Part shown: positions 48,793 to 61,137 of the stretch, piece after piece
How the letters are laid out: each line of letters starts with the position of its first letter
Position numbering within the stretch: the first letter of the stretch is position 1
Source: Labia minor
Taxonomy: Eukaryota; Arthropoda; Insecta; Dermaptera; Spongiphoridae
Length of the DNA stretch: 64,000 bases
Direction of reading: 5' to 3'
Assembly (NCBI GenBank): GCA_963082975.1
Contig: OY720347.1
Span: forward strand, 49,290,655-49,354,654
Program-made: the position numbers and the translations under genes
Notes under the pieces: generated by a model
What the model was told of the DNA's origin: nothing
Seen by the model: only the letters and a program-made list of their open reading frames with translations
Database searches by the model: none

Positions 48793-49213
48793 GTCATAAA
48801 ATAAAATCATAAAATAAAATATAAATTAATTTAGAGTTTGAAATTCAATTAAGTACAAATATTAATATATTAGTATTTGTTTATTATTTTGAGTTCTTTT
48901 GCAAATAAAGGTAGATAAAAGCAAGGTTGTTATCTGTTAGGGAATTTTTTTAAAGTCCATTCTGGTTTGCAATATTTTATATGAATTCTTTCAGATTTTA
49001 GTATAATAGACAAACAAAAAATTACCTTTAAACTCCAAAATCTGAGAATGGATATTATAATACTATAAAGCATTAGATATAATTAATAATATTTAAAAAA
49101 TTATTTTCATCACTAATGGTCATTATCAAGGGAACCATTTTTTTTTAACCAAATGTAATAACTTCATCCTGATAAAATGTCTATATTTTTTTACATATAT
49201 AAAATCCCGCAAA
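48793..49213. other. A+T-rich DNA, nothing recognised
   Basis: No feature seen. Confidence 0.5.
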
Positions 49214-49842
49214 TAAAAATAAGTTGACCTGTGGCCAGGTCCGAACCGACCGACTGTTTGAAATAAATTAATTTCCAGCTACAGAAACAATTTCAAATAA
49301 TTTTAATATATCTATTAATGTAATAAAAAACAGATATGGATACATAAATAATAAATATAAACATTTTTAATTTTATTTTATTTATAATATATATGCAAGA
49401 CCAGGCTGTGACGTCATGAATGGCTGGATGACGTCATAAATTTTAAATCAAGAAAAAACTAATAAATATGATTTTTCTCGAGGATAAAACCAATACAAAG
49501 TGCATGATTCGTGGTGATATATAAAAAAATCTTTGGTGTGAAAATAACCCTTTCCTTCCTATCGTCGATCGCTAATACTACCACCAAAAGTTGATCAATT
49601 CATCCCACTGATGCATTAAGTAAATATACCAAATTTCATCAAAATCGGTTGAGCCGTTCAGGCTGTACACATCTATACGGACGGACGGACGGACAGACGG
49701 ACAGACGGACAGACGGACGGACAGACATCATGCTAAAAATACTTTTTTCTGTTTAGAAAATGCATGATTCGTGGAGATATGTAAAAATCTCCACATGTGA
49801 AATTTGGTGTGAAAACAATACCTCCCTTACTTCGTCGGTCGG
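49214..49842 (-). mobile_element. Family B element, copy B2
   Basis: Minus-strand copy of about 629 bp. Seen on the plus strand it begins AATAAGTTGACCTGTGGCCAG (the 3' hairpin) and CCGAACCGACCGAC. It passes GTGACGTCATGAATGGCTGG and the GACG/GACA microsatellite (49680-49727), and ends CTTCGTCGGTCGGT. Both sub-terminal repeats and the hairpin are intact. The copy is not nested in family A. Confidence 0.9.
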
Positions 49843-51045
49843 TAAAAAGAGAGAATTTATCGATGGAATAAATTTCTAAATATTGTAAAATTCAGATTGA
49901 ATAAGGTTATTTGAAAGAAAGAAAACATTTGTTATGATTTTGTTTTAATCAAAAATCTTATTTTGTATTTCCATTGGGTTAAACAATTTTTTGAATTAAC
50001 ATAGTATTTTACAAATAATTTCAATTCCCTTTGAAAAAAAATACTTCACTCAATTTAAATTGAAGTTATTCAGTTGAAATTAATCATGAGTTTGAACTAC
50101 AATTAGTCCAGAAGGGATTTTCTAACTTTACCTCTATTCGATGTTTAGTTTATGGGTTATCAGCGTTTATTGAAATTTGCCATTCGATCAGAATTGAATA
50201 TTCGAATCAAATGTATAACCAAATTGGAGATTTGTTTTCTAATGTTTGGTGTAATATTTGATAATAAACTCACTATTAGAGAGGGAAAGAGAGAGCGAGG
50301 AAGAAATTGAATTCCACATTTTAGTTTATACCAGTTGTAAATTTGTCATTAAATCGTTTCTAATCAATAAGATGAGAACAAAAAGTTAACTAAACAAGAA
50401 AAAGTGTATTTTATTAAAATTCACGAATATTAGTTACAAAAATTATTAAGGGTCTTATCTGGTTTTAATGTAACTTACCCGTCTATTTATGCAAGAAATT
50501 TATTATTATAATATCCATATTGATATCATTATTGTGTTTTCATAATTCTATTATCTTAGAGAATTTATTCTTTAAATTAAACCCAGAGAGTAGTAAATAA
50601 CAAAATTCAATAGTTAATGAAGATTACCATCTCATTTATTTGAAATTAATTCAATAATAATAATTCTGAGAAATTATTTATTTTCAGTGTTTTAACTCTA
50701 AAAATAACATCATTAGTTATATAGGTATATCTTACTGCTTATTTTAACATTAATTGAGCCAAGATTTTAACTACTCTCTTGGTAATTATACTTAAAGTTC
50801 AATTAACTTAATAATTTATTATGTTCATGTTATATACATATTGTTCTGACAAGAGTTATTACTATAATTTAAGTTCAACATGAGATTAGTCGAAATTCTT
50901 TAATTCATGGAAAAAATCATTTTTCTATTTAATTATGTATTCTTAATTTTTTTCAAATTTTGTTGTTTATTTATTTAAATTTTTTATATATTTATTACAT
51001 ATAGATAGATATTAAATTATTAAAGCTTTGGTGGTTGTTTTTATT
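49843..51045. other. A+T-rich DNA, nothing recognised
   Basis: No feature seen. Confidence 0.55.
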
Positions 51046-51177
51046 TATAACGGAATTTTGTATAACGTTTCGATTGCTACTTCTGCAATCGAAACGTTGT
51101 GTATATGTTTGTATTTTTTGAATAAATTTACAATAACAAATATCAATATGTGGTTTAATTTACAAAATTCCGTTATA
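51046..51177. mobile_element. 132-bp MITE with double palindrome
   Basis: The terminal 17 bp, TATAACGGAATTTTGTA, is perfectly inverted at the other end (TACAAAATTCCGTTATA). Inside, AACGTTTCGATTGC (51064-51077) pairs perfectly with GCAATCGAAACGTT (51085-51098) across the 7-nt loop TACTTCT. The ends in TA are compatible with a TA target. No coding capacity. Confidence 0.85.
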
Positions 51178-51789
51178 CATATAGATATCTTAATAAATTA
51201 GAATTACTTTCAATTTTCAATTTGTCTCTTCAAATCAAATTTAATATAATTCTTAAATTTTAGATTAGAATAATTTTATCAATATTTACTCCATTATTTT
51301 GTTCATTCTTATATTAAAAGGTATTATTTTTTTTTAAAAAAAAAACAAGCTCTATTTAACATTCAATTATTGAGTAATATCTTGATGAGAAGGTAACTCT
51401 AATGTGAATTGTTGATTTTACCACCCTTATCATCTCTTTTTATAGAGAAATCATGTCATTTATCTCTTCTTCACCTTTCTATCAACAATATGATCGTTAT
51501 ATAAATCAGTTATTTAAAATATAAATAAAAATTAATATACTCACCCTATTTAAACCAATGATAATTCACTTCTTTTCTTCCATTTTATTTTTGATCTCTA
51601 TTCATTAGAGAAATCCAATTTTAAATATCGTATTATCATTATTTATATTTTTTATTTTTTAAGGGTTTATAAATAAAACTTGTTTATAAAACAGTGTTGT
51701 AAGATATATGTATAAAGTAAATTCAAATGATTCCACTGGTGCAAAATATGATGTAAAAACATGTATGTTTGTTTGTCATTTGAATTCGC
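51178..51789. other. A+T-rich DNA, nothing recognised
   Basis: No feature seen. Confidence 0.5.
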
Positions 51790-52440
51790 TATAAATTCTA
51801 TTTGGTCTGCGGCAACATCTTCTGATCTGTGGTGCGTGATTTATTTTGCACTTGTTGACTGCGGACAGGACATTCCGGTCACGATCTTTTTTTAACTCCT
51901 CTCTTTTCTAACTTTACCATTAAGCACAGTGGCTGTGGAGAGGTGATTGTGTTAAAAGCCTCCTCTCTAATGTTAGTCCTGCTTTGTCCAATTCAATTTC
52001 CCTTTCCAGCCCTTTAGTTTCGAAATAATTAACATCTAATAAAGCCTACTTATTGTTCATTAAGTATTTTCCTAAAATAATTCCTACACTAATGCCCGGT
52101 TGAATTATATACCTTCAAGTATTTATTGCATTCATTTATCAATTACATAGACGATGGTAGCCGTCTTTGAATTGAACCCTCAACAAAGCCAAGAACTTGC
52201 CAAAAATTTCCACTTGACTGCGTTTACATGAAATTCCTGCATAGTTTATTAATGCATCCTTTAGATGGTACGCTTAAGATTTCCTGGAACGTGACAATCG
52301 AGCGACTTCACTTAAGATGAAGTCATGAGCGAAAGGGTTGGGGGTGAACATTTGAATTCATACTTCGAGATGTCTCGATGAATTGTCTTTCTCTTAACTG
52401 GCAATTTCCCCTCACCTACCAATTAACAGAAAGTTGATAA
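51790..52440. other. Mixed-composition region, no frame
   Basis: Two loosely defined islands (51790-52010, 52140-52440), for example GACTGCGGACAGGACATTCC and GTGACAATCGAGCGACTTCA. No frame longer than a few dozen codons and no splice pair. Conserved non-coding DNA is possible. Confidence 0.35.
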
Positions 52441-53089
52441 TTATTTGCCAATTAAACCAGAAATTAAAAATCATTCAAGATTTCTAGATTTCAAATAAAA
52501 TTTGAAGTTCAAGTACTTGAAAGCTTGTCAGTAATTAACCTGTATTTTTATGTTTTTTTATTTTTTTGAGGTCAGTTCTTCCATTTCAATATGATTTTGT
52601 GGAATTCGAATCAACTATCATAGTTTTTCAGTGTCTCAAGTGAAATTTCCAATTTCAAATTAAAATAGCCATAATAATAATATAATAAATAGAATTAATA
52701 GATTTCAAAATATATATTCAAAAATTAATTAATTTGCTGACAGTCTTAAAACAAAATGATTATATTTGCAGGTAAAAACTTAAATTTTGAATATTGTTTT
52801 ATTCATTTTTGTATTATTATAGTTATTGTGTGAAATTAAAACTTTTTCAATTGCATATTATTTATTTTACCTCTAATTTTATAATTTTATTATAAAATAT
52901 TATTTTTATGCTTTTCAATTGGAAAATGATTTATTATGTTACTTTTAAAATAGTATTTTGTTCTCTAAAGATAACTGACTATTCTATTAAAGTCCTTTCA
53001 ATTTAATTTAACTATAACTTTACTCTTAAGGATCATTTTCATTTCATTACTGAAGTGATTTGAAAATTCTTCTTTTTGTGACTAATTGA
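52441..53089. other. A+T-rich DNA, nothing recognised
   Basis: No feature seen. Confidence 0.5.
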
Positions 53090-53430
53090 TTACCACATTC
53101 GGTCTGCTTCTATCGCCTAAGGCGAGCGAGATTTAGCGCTCTCTTCCCTTTTCAAGCAGTTCATTGCGCCCTTCGTCTCTCTTAACCCAATACCTCATCG
53201 AACGATCGACAAGGGATTTGACCAAGGGTCTTTTAGGACCGAGTGCATACTAGAACGTCCTTAGGGACCTAACTCCCTAAAGTACTCGACGCCTAGTTTT
53301 GTCCGATTGAAGACTCGATCCCTTCGTTCAATTGAAACCACCCTCTCCCTCCCCCAATCAGAATTACCGCCAATTACCTGGATGGCTCTAAGGCTTCGGT
53401 CCCCTTCATTCAATGTCTCCAACTGATTTA
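53090..53430. other. G+C-rich island, possibly conserved non-coding or exon
   Basis: A 340-bp island near 50% G+C by eye, with CTATCGCCTAAGGCGAGCGA and CGAACGATCGACAAGGG. A plus-strand frame of about 37 codons (53139-53250) reads ...LRPSSLLTQYLIERSTRDLT. On the minus strand GAGCCATCCAG|GTAATT is a fair donor. Neither is enough to call a gene. Confidence 0.35.
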
Positions 53431-53924
53431 GGGAGATATGTGAGATATTTTACCTTAATAATAAAGGACTCCTTCCTCTTTTTAATGCTTTGCTTATATT
53501 CGGGTAATAGATTCTTTTAATTAACTTCATCAAATCTAATCACATAATCTTTACAGGGCCGTGGTTTTAAGTTTTCTCATATCAGTAATTTATGGAAGAT
53601 CGATTTCGAAAAGAAATGGCATAACTGTGGTTCTGTATCTATCTTTATGTCATATCATATAAACATTTTAGTATTTATTTTGCTCGTTATATAAAATAAA
53701 TCATGAACTTCACCAATTAAAACTTGACAGATTTTATAGTAAATTTGTGATTTTTTTAAAATTAAAATAAAAGCAAAAATTATTAAAATATTTGAAAAAG
53801 TTTTGAACATATTATTATAAATTATAATAATATATACTTGAAGTTATACTAGATCCAATAATAATTTACACGACAAAATAATAGCTGAATGGATTATTAG
53901 ATTTCATTTTTATTATACGATTTT
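53431..53924. other. A+T-rich DNA, nothing recognised
   Basis: No feature seen. Confidence 0.5.
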
Positions 53925-54490
53925 TATAACGTTTTTCTTAACTTCTAATAATTTTAATAATAATTTTTCTATAAGCTTGACAAAGTTTATGGATGAATTG
54001 CTTCATATTCAACGAAAAACGTTGGGCGCATTTAGTTCAATGCAATTAACTTCCTTTATAGAGCTATAATTCACATATATACTAAGATACATACCACACT
54101 AAAACACTTTATTAACAAGTAACACTATTTCTTCAAATATAATCAACCATTTTGGATTTGATTGATATTACGTAAATTTAATAAAAATTCTTTTAAATTT
54201 TGATACATTGATATAAGTATATGACATTGAAAAAAATAAAAGGTTAATTTCTTAGCTCTTAAACTATCAATTTTATTGCACGATTAAAAAAAATTGTCAG
54301 TTTATGTATTTTTATTATTACAAAAATTTGACTTGATTGTTCATATACATAAATAAAACTAAATGCGCCCAACGTTTTTCGTTGAATATGAAGCAATTCA
54401 TCCATAAACTTTGTCAAGCTTATAAAAAAATTATTTTATTCTTTTTAGTCCATTGGAAAAACGTTATTTTATAAAAAATTTTTATATTTA
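53925..54490. mobile_element. Palindromic MITE family F, copy F2
   Basis: The best-preserved arms of the family: TATAAGCTTGACAAAGTTTA ... GAATTGCTTCATATTCAACG ... AAAACGTTGGGCGCATTTAG on the left is complemented almost perfectly on the right (CTAAATGCGCCCAACGTTTT ... ACTTTGTCAAGCTTATA). The central region matches F1. The outer limits, extending into AACGTTTTTC / GAAAAACGTT, are approximate. Confidence 0.8.
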
Positions 54491-55735
54491 TATTATTATT
54501 AACTTCACTTTTCTGTCTGTAATGTTCAAAATTTGTGATTGGACTTCTAGTTGAGCGATTACGCTCAAATTTGAAACGTATATTAAAAGTCGATGACACT
54601 GCAATAATTAAGAATATATATTTTGAATTTTTCAAAATTACGGATTTTTAAAATTTTTGAATTAAAATAAAAAAATAATAAAAATAAAAAAAAATATAAA
54701 ATAAACTTTTTAAAAACACACTTTTATTTAAATGCACTAAAAAGGAGAAAATAATTTCCTCCACTCACACCACGATTTCCTTACAATTAATCATATCTAA
54801 AAAATGAAAGCGAGGGCGCCAAACATCCAGGGAAAAGATTAAAAAGCGTGTTTATTAAAAAGTTTTTTTAATTATTTTTTTATAAGTTATATTTATTATA
54901 TTAACTTATTACAGTATAGCCTTGGAAATTTTACTTTTATAAGATGAGTGAGTTGTTCAATTCAATCTGACATCCTTCAATCTCAAAACCCATAAGATTA
55001 TTACAGAATGCTAAAAATAAACAAAATAAAACGAAAACTTTAAAAATGATTCTATGGTTGAAATAAGTGTAATTTTCATATTTTTGTGTACATTATTTAA
55101 TTATTAATTTAATCAATTTAGCCTTAAGAAAAAAAAAATAAAACTATTAAATATGGTGAAAAAAATTAATATAGTATCATACTTCCTTAAACAGAAGAAA
55201 TATTTTTAATTTTCCAAGTTAAATCTTGCTAGATAATAATATAAAATTGCCAGTGTGCGTGTAGTTTATTTATCCAGAAGTGACATCAAAAGGTGATATT
55301 TTAGAGAGAATTTTTTTATTAAATTCTCCTCTCCCTTCCAAATATCTACAAACAAGCCTCGTTGTGAATTCTTTGTATTTAAAATTCCATCCACGCCGTC
55401 GAGTTTCCTGCTCGATTTATTACAAAAAGACCAACAAACTCTTTTCTTATAGTTGCTGTATGTTTGTTTTGTTCTTTTTTTAATTTAATTAAAATTTACC
55501 ATTTTTTTTTTATTTCATTTTGCATTTTGTATTTGTAAAAACAATTAAGTGTCTGATTGTTTGTTTTTTCCAAATAAAATTATGATTAAAAAAAATCTTT
55601 AAAATATGTATTTTTATATTTTAATAACAAAATCGGTCTATATAATATAATGATGATAAGAATTACACTTATATGAATAATAATGTCACTCGTAAATTTA
55701 AAAATATTAAATAATTAAATGTAATAATCATTTTT
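54491..55735. other. A+T-rich DNA, nothing recognised
   Basis: A short patch next to F2 (54500-54600, CACTTTTCTGTCTGTAATG ... GATTACGCTCAAATTTGAAA) resembles the one at 40336. The 67-codon frame at 55280-55483 is unsupported. Confidence 0.45.
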
Positions 55736-56359
55736 ACCGACCGACGATAGTAAGGGAGGTATTGTTTTCACACCAAATTTCACATGTGGAGATTTTTACA
55801 TATCTCCACGAATCAAGCATTTTCTTAACAGAAAAAAGTATTTTTAGCATGATGTCTGTCCGTCCGTCTGTCCGTATAGATGTGTACAGCCTGAACGGCT
55901 CAACCGATTTTGATGAAATTTGGTATATTTACTTAATGCATCAGTGGGATGAATTGATCAACTTTTGGTGCAAATCCGGAAACCGGAAGTGGTAGTATTA
56001 GCGATCGACGATAGGAAGGGAAGGGTTATTTTCACACCAAATTTCACATGAGGAGATTTTTTTATATATCACCACGAATCATGCACTTTGTATTGGTTTT
56101 ATCCTCGGGAAAATCATATTTATTAGTTTTTTCTTGATTTAAAATTATATGACGTCATCCAGCCATTCATGACGTCACAGCCTGGTCTTACATATATATT
56201 ATAAATAAAATAAAATTAAAAATATTTATGTTATATGCCTATCTGTTTTTTATTACAATAATAGATATATTAAAATTATTTGAAATTGTTTCTGTAGCTT
56301 GGAATTAATTTATTTCAAACCGTCGGTCGGTTCGGACCTGGCCACAGGTCAACTTATTT
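55736..56359 (+). mobile_element. Family B element, copy B3 (intact ends)
   Basis: It starts ACCGACCGACGATAGTAAGG after TTTTT and has a short (GTCY)n. Its core is CCTGAACGGCTCAACCGATT, followed by CATCCAGCCATTCATGACG. It ends CCGTCGGTCGGTTCGGACCT then GGCCACAGGTCAACTTATTT. Both sub-terminal inverted repeats (ACCGACCGACG / CGTCGGTCGGT) and the GACCTG/CAGGTC hairpin are perfect, making this the best reference copy. Length about 624 bp. The 77-codon frame across it is not a gene. Confidence 0.9.
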
Positions 56360-56843
56360 CTTAAACTATTTATTTAATATTTTTAGTTTTATATTTTGTT
56401 TTTATGATAAGTTATATTAGAAAAAAAACTATTTTTTCTTTATTAATGTATTTTATATTTTAATAATTAATCTCTGGCATTTTATGTGTTTTCGAATACC
56501 TATTTGTAGTAGTTTAATTTAAAAAAAATAATAAATGAAATAAAATAAACGAATTTTAACATTTAAAATTAAATTATAGAATTCTATTCTTAGAATAGAA
56601 TTTTATTCCATTAAATATCTGCCGTTATATTATTTCTTATTTAATTTATATTAAATACTTAATAATAATATATATTAATAGATATTGGCAATTTATTATA
56701 TTATAACATAACGGGAAGTGTTATAATAAATATACACACGAACTGAACGGGTCTCGCCAGCATAATTCGGGTCCCTTTTTTCCATCGAACGATAAACCAC
56801 TCTGCCAATTCTCTTGAATTAGATAATAAATAAATTAAATTAG
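56360..56843. other. A+T-rich DNA, nothing recognised
   Basis: A short mixed patch at 56735-56800 (GAACGGGTCTCGCCAGC) has no frame or repeat match. Confidence 0.45.
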
Positions 56844-57473
56844 CTGGAGTGTCTCCACTCGACTATCTCGCAATTTGAATTGGATTAAATAACATAATAT
56901 ATTATATTTAAATTAAATTTAATTAATTATAAATTATAAATAATAAATAATAAATATTAAACCAGCGCATGTTTGGCTTTTTGTTGATGGCACCACGTCA
57001 CGTGTTGACGCGTGAGATTTTCAGTGTTAAAAAATTAATTCTGGTAATTTCAGCGAATCAATCAAGCTGAAATTCTATATATAGCAGTTTTATATAATTA
57101 TTAATCATGTGAAAAATTATCAAACATATATCTTTATTTTTACGGTCACTTTAGAGGAAAAAAAATCAAAACGTTGTAGGTAATGACCCTCTTCCGGTTG
57201 AGCTACATTTCTCAAAAGTTGATAGAAAACTATGAATTTTGAATAATGTCCATGTACCAAATTTCATCATTCTAGCTCAAACCGTTTTTGCGTAATCTTG
57301 CCTACATACATACACACATACACACATACACACATACACACACACATACACACACACAGACATTTTTCTCAACCTTAGTGAAAATGATTCAGGAACCTTC
57401 AAAACGTATAAAAACATCAAAATCTCAACATCGAAAATTTTCATGATCGCAATACTATCTCTGGCGAGATAGT
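56844..57473 (-). mobile_element. Family A element, copy A5 (intact ends)
   Basis: Minus-strand copy of 630 bp with both ends preserved. Seen on the plus strand it starts CTGGAGTGTCTCCACTCGAC/TATCTCGC and ends ATACTATCTCTGGCGAGATAGT. The (CA)n microsatellite is at 57304-57359. It contains ACGTCACGTGTTGACGCGTG, GCTATATATAG-type and CTTCCGGTTGAGCTACATTT blocks in family order. It is the best reference copy for family A. Confidence 0.9.
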
Positions 57474-58367
57474 AAAAATAGAATAAAATTGAAATAAATA
57501 GGAAATAATATATATAATATTTTTTGGAGTGAATAGGACAAGACGCTTAAATGTATGGGATAACGTTGCAAGGTAATTAATTTCTATTTTAATAATTCAT
57601 TTTCATTATTATTAATAATTACATAGATTTATTTGTTTTTGTGTTTATGATTTTATATATTAATATATTATTTATTAATTATTTAATATTTTTTTTGATT
57701 GGATTTTCAATGATGAATTTCATGTAATTTTTCTTACGCTTTCATCGTTTCGATATATTAATTAATTATAAATAATTATTTTAATAATTTCATATAAAAA
57801 CATGATCGAAATGGTATAAAAATAATGCTATATGCATCATTAATAATAATTATGCTGCCTATCTTATAATTTTGATACTTTTAAGATAATTCCTTCCCTT
57901 CTCACATTTTAAGATTATCAAAGAATATATATATTATATGTAGTTGGTAGATATATATAATTCAAAATATTTGTTTCAATGATTTTGGCTCATAATAAGC
58001 TCGGATGGTGATTCCTGGAACCGATAACTTTCGAATTCATTAAAACCTTTGAGAAAGATAAATAAATGCTCCTCTTTTTTATTTGACTTTTGTTTATTCA
58101 TTTATTTCTACTTAACTAACATTGGAACCAAATTAGAATAAATAATAAAATAAATCTATTAAAAATTATTTTTTTATTATTTATATATAAAAATCTATAA
58201 TTATTTTTATTTATTTATATATTTTTTATATTCTAAATTTCAGGCTGCAAAAATAAAATAAATTTTCTTTTAACTTAAATTGAAAACTTAACCACAAGGC
58301 TTTTAATTAGATTCATAAATAATTAATATTTTTTTTGATTTTGATTTTCAATAATATTTTTTCATAT

Positions 58368-58425
<58 letters not shown>

Positions 58426-59201
58426 AATTTTCTATACCTAAAGTAATTTGAAAATTCACCACCATCAATCAGTCAGACGTCTAAATTGATTTGTTTTTTC
58501 AATTTCAAAACAGTTACTCATTCAAGTACTGTTCGTTGTCCTTTATATTAATCAAAAACTTAAAAAAAAAAATATTTTCCAATATTAAATCAATTTTATA
58601 AAATTAATTTTAAACAAAACCACAATTTCCATTCTGTTTGATCACTACCTATAAAATAATACGAATAATAAATATAATGCCTAGCTACAAAAAAAAAAAA
58701 AAAAATAGTCCAGTTCTTTGAACGTGATTCGATAATATTTATAACACTAATATTAAAAAAATTATAATTTTCTATAAAACATAATATATATATATATATA
58801 TATTCAACATTCTTATGAATGAACTTGTAATGTTTTTGATGCTTCTGAATGAAAATTGGTACATTATACCTCGTGCTGGTCGATGCCCTCACCTGGCTGC
58901 TGCACCTGCACCGTTCTTATAATTTTTTAATGATCTCATTAACATTCGATTGTCCTTTTCAACAAATAATTGTTTTCTTCTTGATTTAAAAGGGACATTT
59001 TTCATTCACCTGCTCTTTCGGAGAAGTATTTAAATTTTTTTTTTTTGTTTACTTTTTTTTTGTTTGTTTCATTTGATTTTTATGGTTAACCATTTACATA
59101 TATTCCAACCAAGGTGAGAAGGAATGAATGTATTTTTGTATTTTTTAATAATTAATTAATAAAAAAAAGCATACTAATGGTTAAATAAATTGTTTATTAT
59201 T
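57474..59201. other. A+T-rich DNA with microsatellites and a small G+C patch
   Basis: It contains (TA)n runs at 58372-58419 and 58784-58802. A 50-bp G+C-rich patch at 58866-58913 stands alone. On the minus strand it reads VQQPGEGIDQHE between GGTGCAG and GTATAA, so a 36-bp micro-exon is conceivable, but there is no pyrimidine tract. Confidence 0.45.
58372..58419. repeat. (TA)n microsatellite
   Basis: The longest uninterrupted TA run in the window, about 24 units. Confidence 0.95.
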
Positions 59202-59799
59202 ACTATCTCGCCAGTGATAGTATTGCGATCACGAAAATTTTCGATGTTGAGATTTTGATGTTTTTATACGTTTTGAAGGTTCCTGAATCATTTTCACTAA
59301 GGTTGAGAAAACTGTCTCTCTGTGTATGTGTCTATATGTGTGTCTGTGTGTGTGTATGTATGTAGAAAAGATTACTCAAAATCATGAAATTTAGTACATG
59401 GACATTATTCAAAATTCGTAGTTTTCTATCAACTTTTGAGAAATGTAGCTCAACCGGAAGAGGGTCATTACCTACAACGTTTTGATTTTTTTTCCTCTAA
59501 AGTGACCGTAAAAATAAAGATATATGTTTGATAATTATTCACATTATTAAAAATTGAATCAAACTGCTATATATAGAATTTCAGCTTGATTGAATCGCTG
59601 AAAGTACCAGAATTAATTTTTTAACACTGCAAATCTCACGCGCCAACACGTGACGTGGTGCCATCAACAAAGAGCCAAGCATGCGCTGGTTTAATAAATA
59701 TTATTTATTAATTTTAATTTATAATTAATTAAATTTAATTTTAACATAATCTATGTCTTAATTAATTCAATTCAAAATAGTCGAGTGGAGACACTCCAG
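59202..59799 (+). mobile_element. Family A element, copy A6
   Basis: It starts ACTATCTCGCCAGTGATAGT, has the GT microsatellite at 59318-59360, and CTCAACCGGAAGAGGGTCAT. It ends AAATAGTCGAGTGGAGACACTCCAG. The 3' sub-terminal repeat has decayed (GCGAGATAGT reduced to AAATAGT) and the GAGTG/CACTC hairpin is intact. The GCGTAAAAACGG block is deleted compared with A5. Confidence 0.85.
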
Positions 59800-60383
59800 C
59801 TAATTTTTATTTATTTTTGTTTATAAAATAATATTATAATCCATACACACACTTAAACTTGTTTTCAATAATTTTAATAAAATAAATCTTTTTTTTTAAT
59901 TAATAATTGTGAGGTTTGATAAAAAAAAATCTCAACTGTTTTATTAAGGCCTGAATCCTTTTTTATTTAAAATAATAAACCAAGAGGGAAATAAAGGATA
60001 TGTTTACGTTTAAGTTAAACATCCCCTAACACTTCCATTATCACAAGTTTCAAAATTATTATATTGATATTTATGAATATATTTTATTTTAACAATTTAA
60101 TTAATTTTTCCCCTCTAACATCTGATACATTTGTATGTATATTTAATGTTGATTTATTGTTTATTATTATTATTTTATAATTAAAATTATATTCTTATTT
60201 TCCAAACTGAATTTCAATGAATGAATAAAAGAGAAAGTAAATATGTTATCATTAAAGTGATTCATGTCTCATAAAAGTATAATTATATTTAATAACTAGC
60301 CAGCTGCTTGCTCCAGTTCGATATAAATTTTCAAGGCGGAACCTTTTATTGTTTGCTAAGAGAAAAGGAAGATAACCTCACGA
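59800..60383. other. A+T-rich DNA, nothing recognised
   Basis: Near 60296 ACTAGCCAGCTGCTTGCTCC resembles the CTAG terminus of the Helitron-like family in reverse, but no body is recognisable. Confidence 0.4.
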
Positions 60384-60483
60384 ATGATGCGGGTAATGAA
60401 GCCCAACTCAATGATAACCCACCTGGAGCTGCCCATTGCCCACTTTAAGACATTTCGAACCCCGAGGGGCTGGCCTCCAAATG
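60384..60483 (+). CDS. Candidate short exon, unidentified
   Basis: A G+C-richer 100-bp segment with plus-strand frame MMRVMKPNSMITHLELPIAH and then FKTFRTPRGWPPN, ending at a fair donor ATG|GTATGC. A pyrimidine-rich acceptor CTTTTTGCCCAG ends 41 bp downstream (60524), so a very short intron is possible, although the spliced frame then stops after three codons. The frame is also open without splicing to 60656. The strand is not proven and no family is recognised. Confidence 0.25.
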
Positions 60484-60960
60484 GTATGCGGGCTTTTATT
60501 TTCATTCATTTTCTTTTTGCCCAGAATCCAAATGACATGTCACCTGTCAATACGAAGTGTCAAGATTTCTTTTTTAATGGCCCCATCGTCATAAAAAATA
60601 TATTAAATATTTATTTCTATTTTTTTTTCTTAATGCAAATTAAAATATTTAAATGATTCGAAAAACTTTTTATTTAAGTCATTAGCTCAATAATTATAGA
60701 TTTATTTTTTAAACAATTTTTTTTTTTATTATATACATTTATAGATATATTTTTTGCTAACAGCTGTCATAGTGGAAACACTGGATATACAATTTAAGAT
60801 TGATTGACTAACTGAATTAATCGAAATTTGAATTTGTTACCAGCTTGTTCATAAAATAGTTTTACTTTGTTCCTTGTTTTTAGTATTACATTAATATTTT
60901 ATTTATGTAGTTATCTACCAATTTTTGGTTTATTCAACTATTCTTCCCCTCCTATTTTTA
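60484..60960. other. A+T-rich DNA after the candidate exon
   Basis: It contains AATCCAAATGACATGTCACC at 60525-60544 and then returns to low complexity. Nothing further seen. Confidence 0.4.
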
Positions 60961-61092
60961 CTTTCCCGCATACTTCGTATAAGGGAAGTATTGGAATCGT
61001 CAAAAATTTCGACTTCGAGATTTCGATAGATCTTGACGTTTTAGACCTCCCTGAGTCGGAAAATACCATTTTTCGAATTATGTCTGTGTGTG

Positions 61093-61106
61093 TGTATGTA
61101 TGTATG

Positions 61107-61136
<30 letters not shown>
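61093..61136. repeat. (TGTA)n microsatellite within family C
   Basis: About 11 TGTA units occupy the position where A and B carry GT or GTCY microsatellites. Confidence 0.95.

Positions 61137-61137
<1 letters not shown>

Noticed and set aside
58596-58892. 98-codon minus-strand frame
   Set aside because: It runs through a (TA)n and a poly-A stretch. Only its first few codons overlap a G+C-rich patch.
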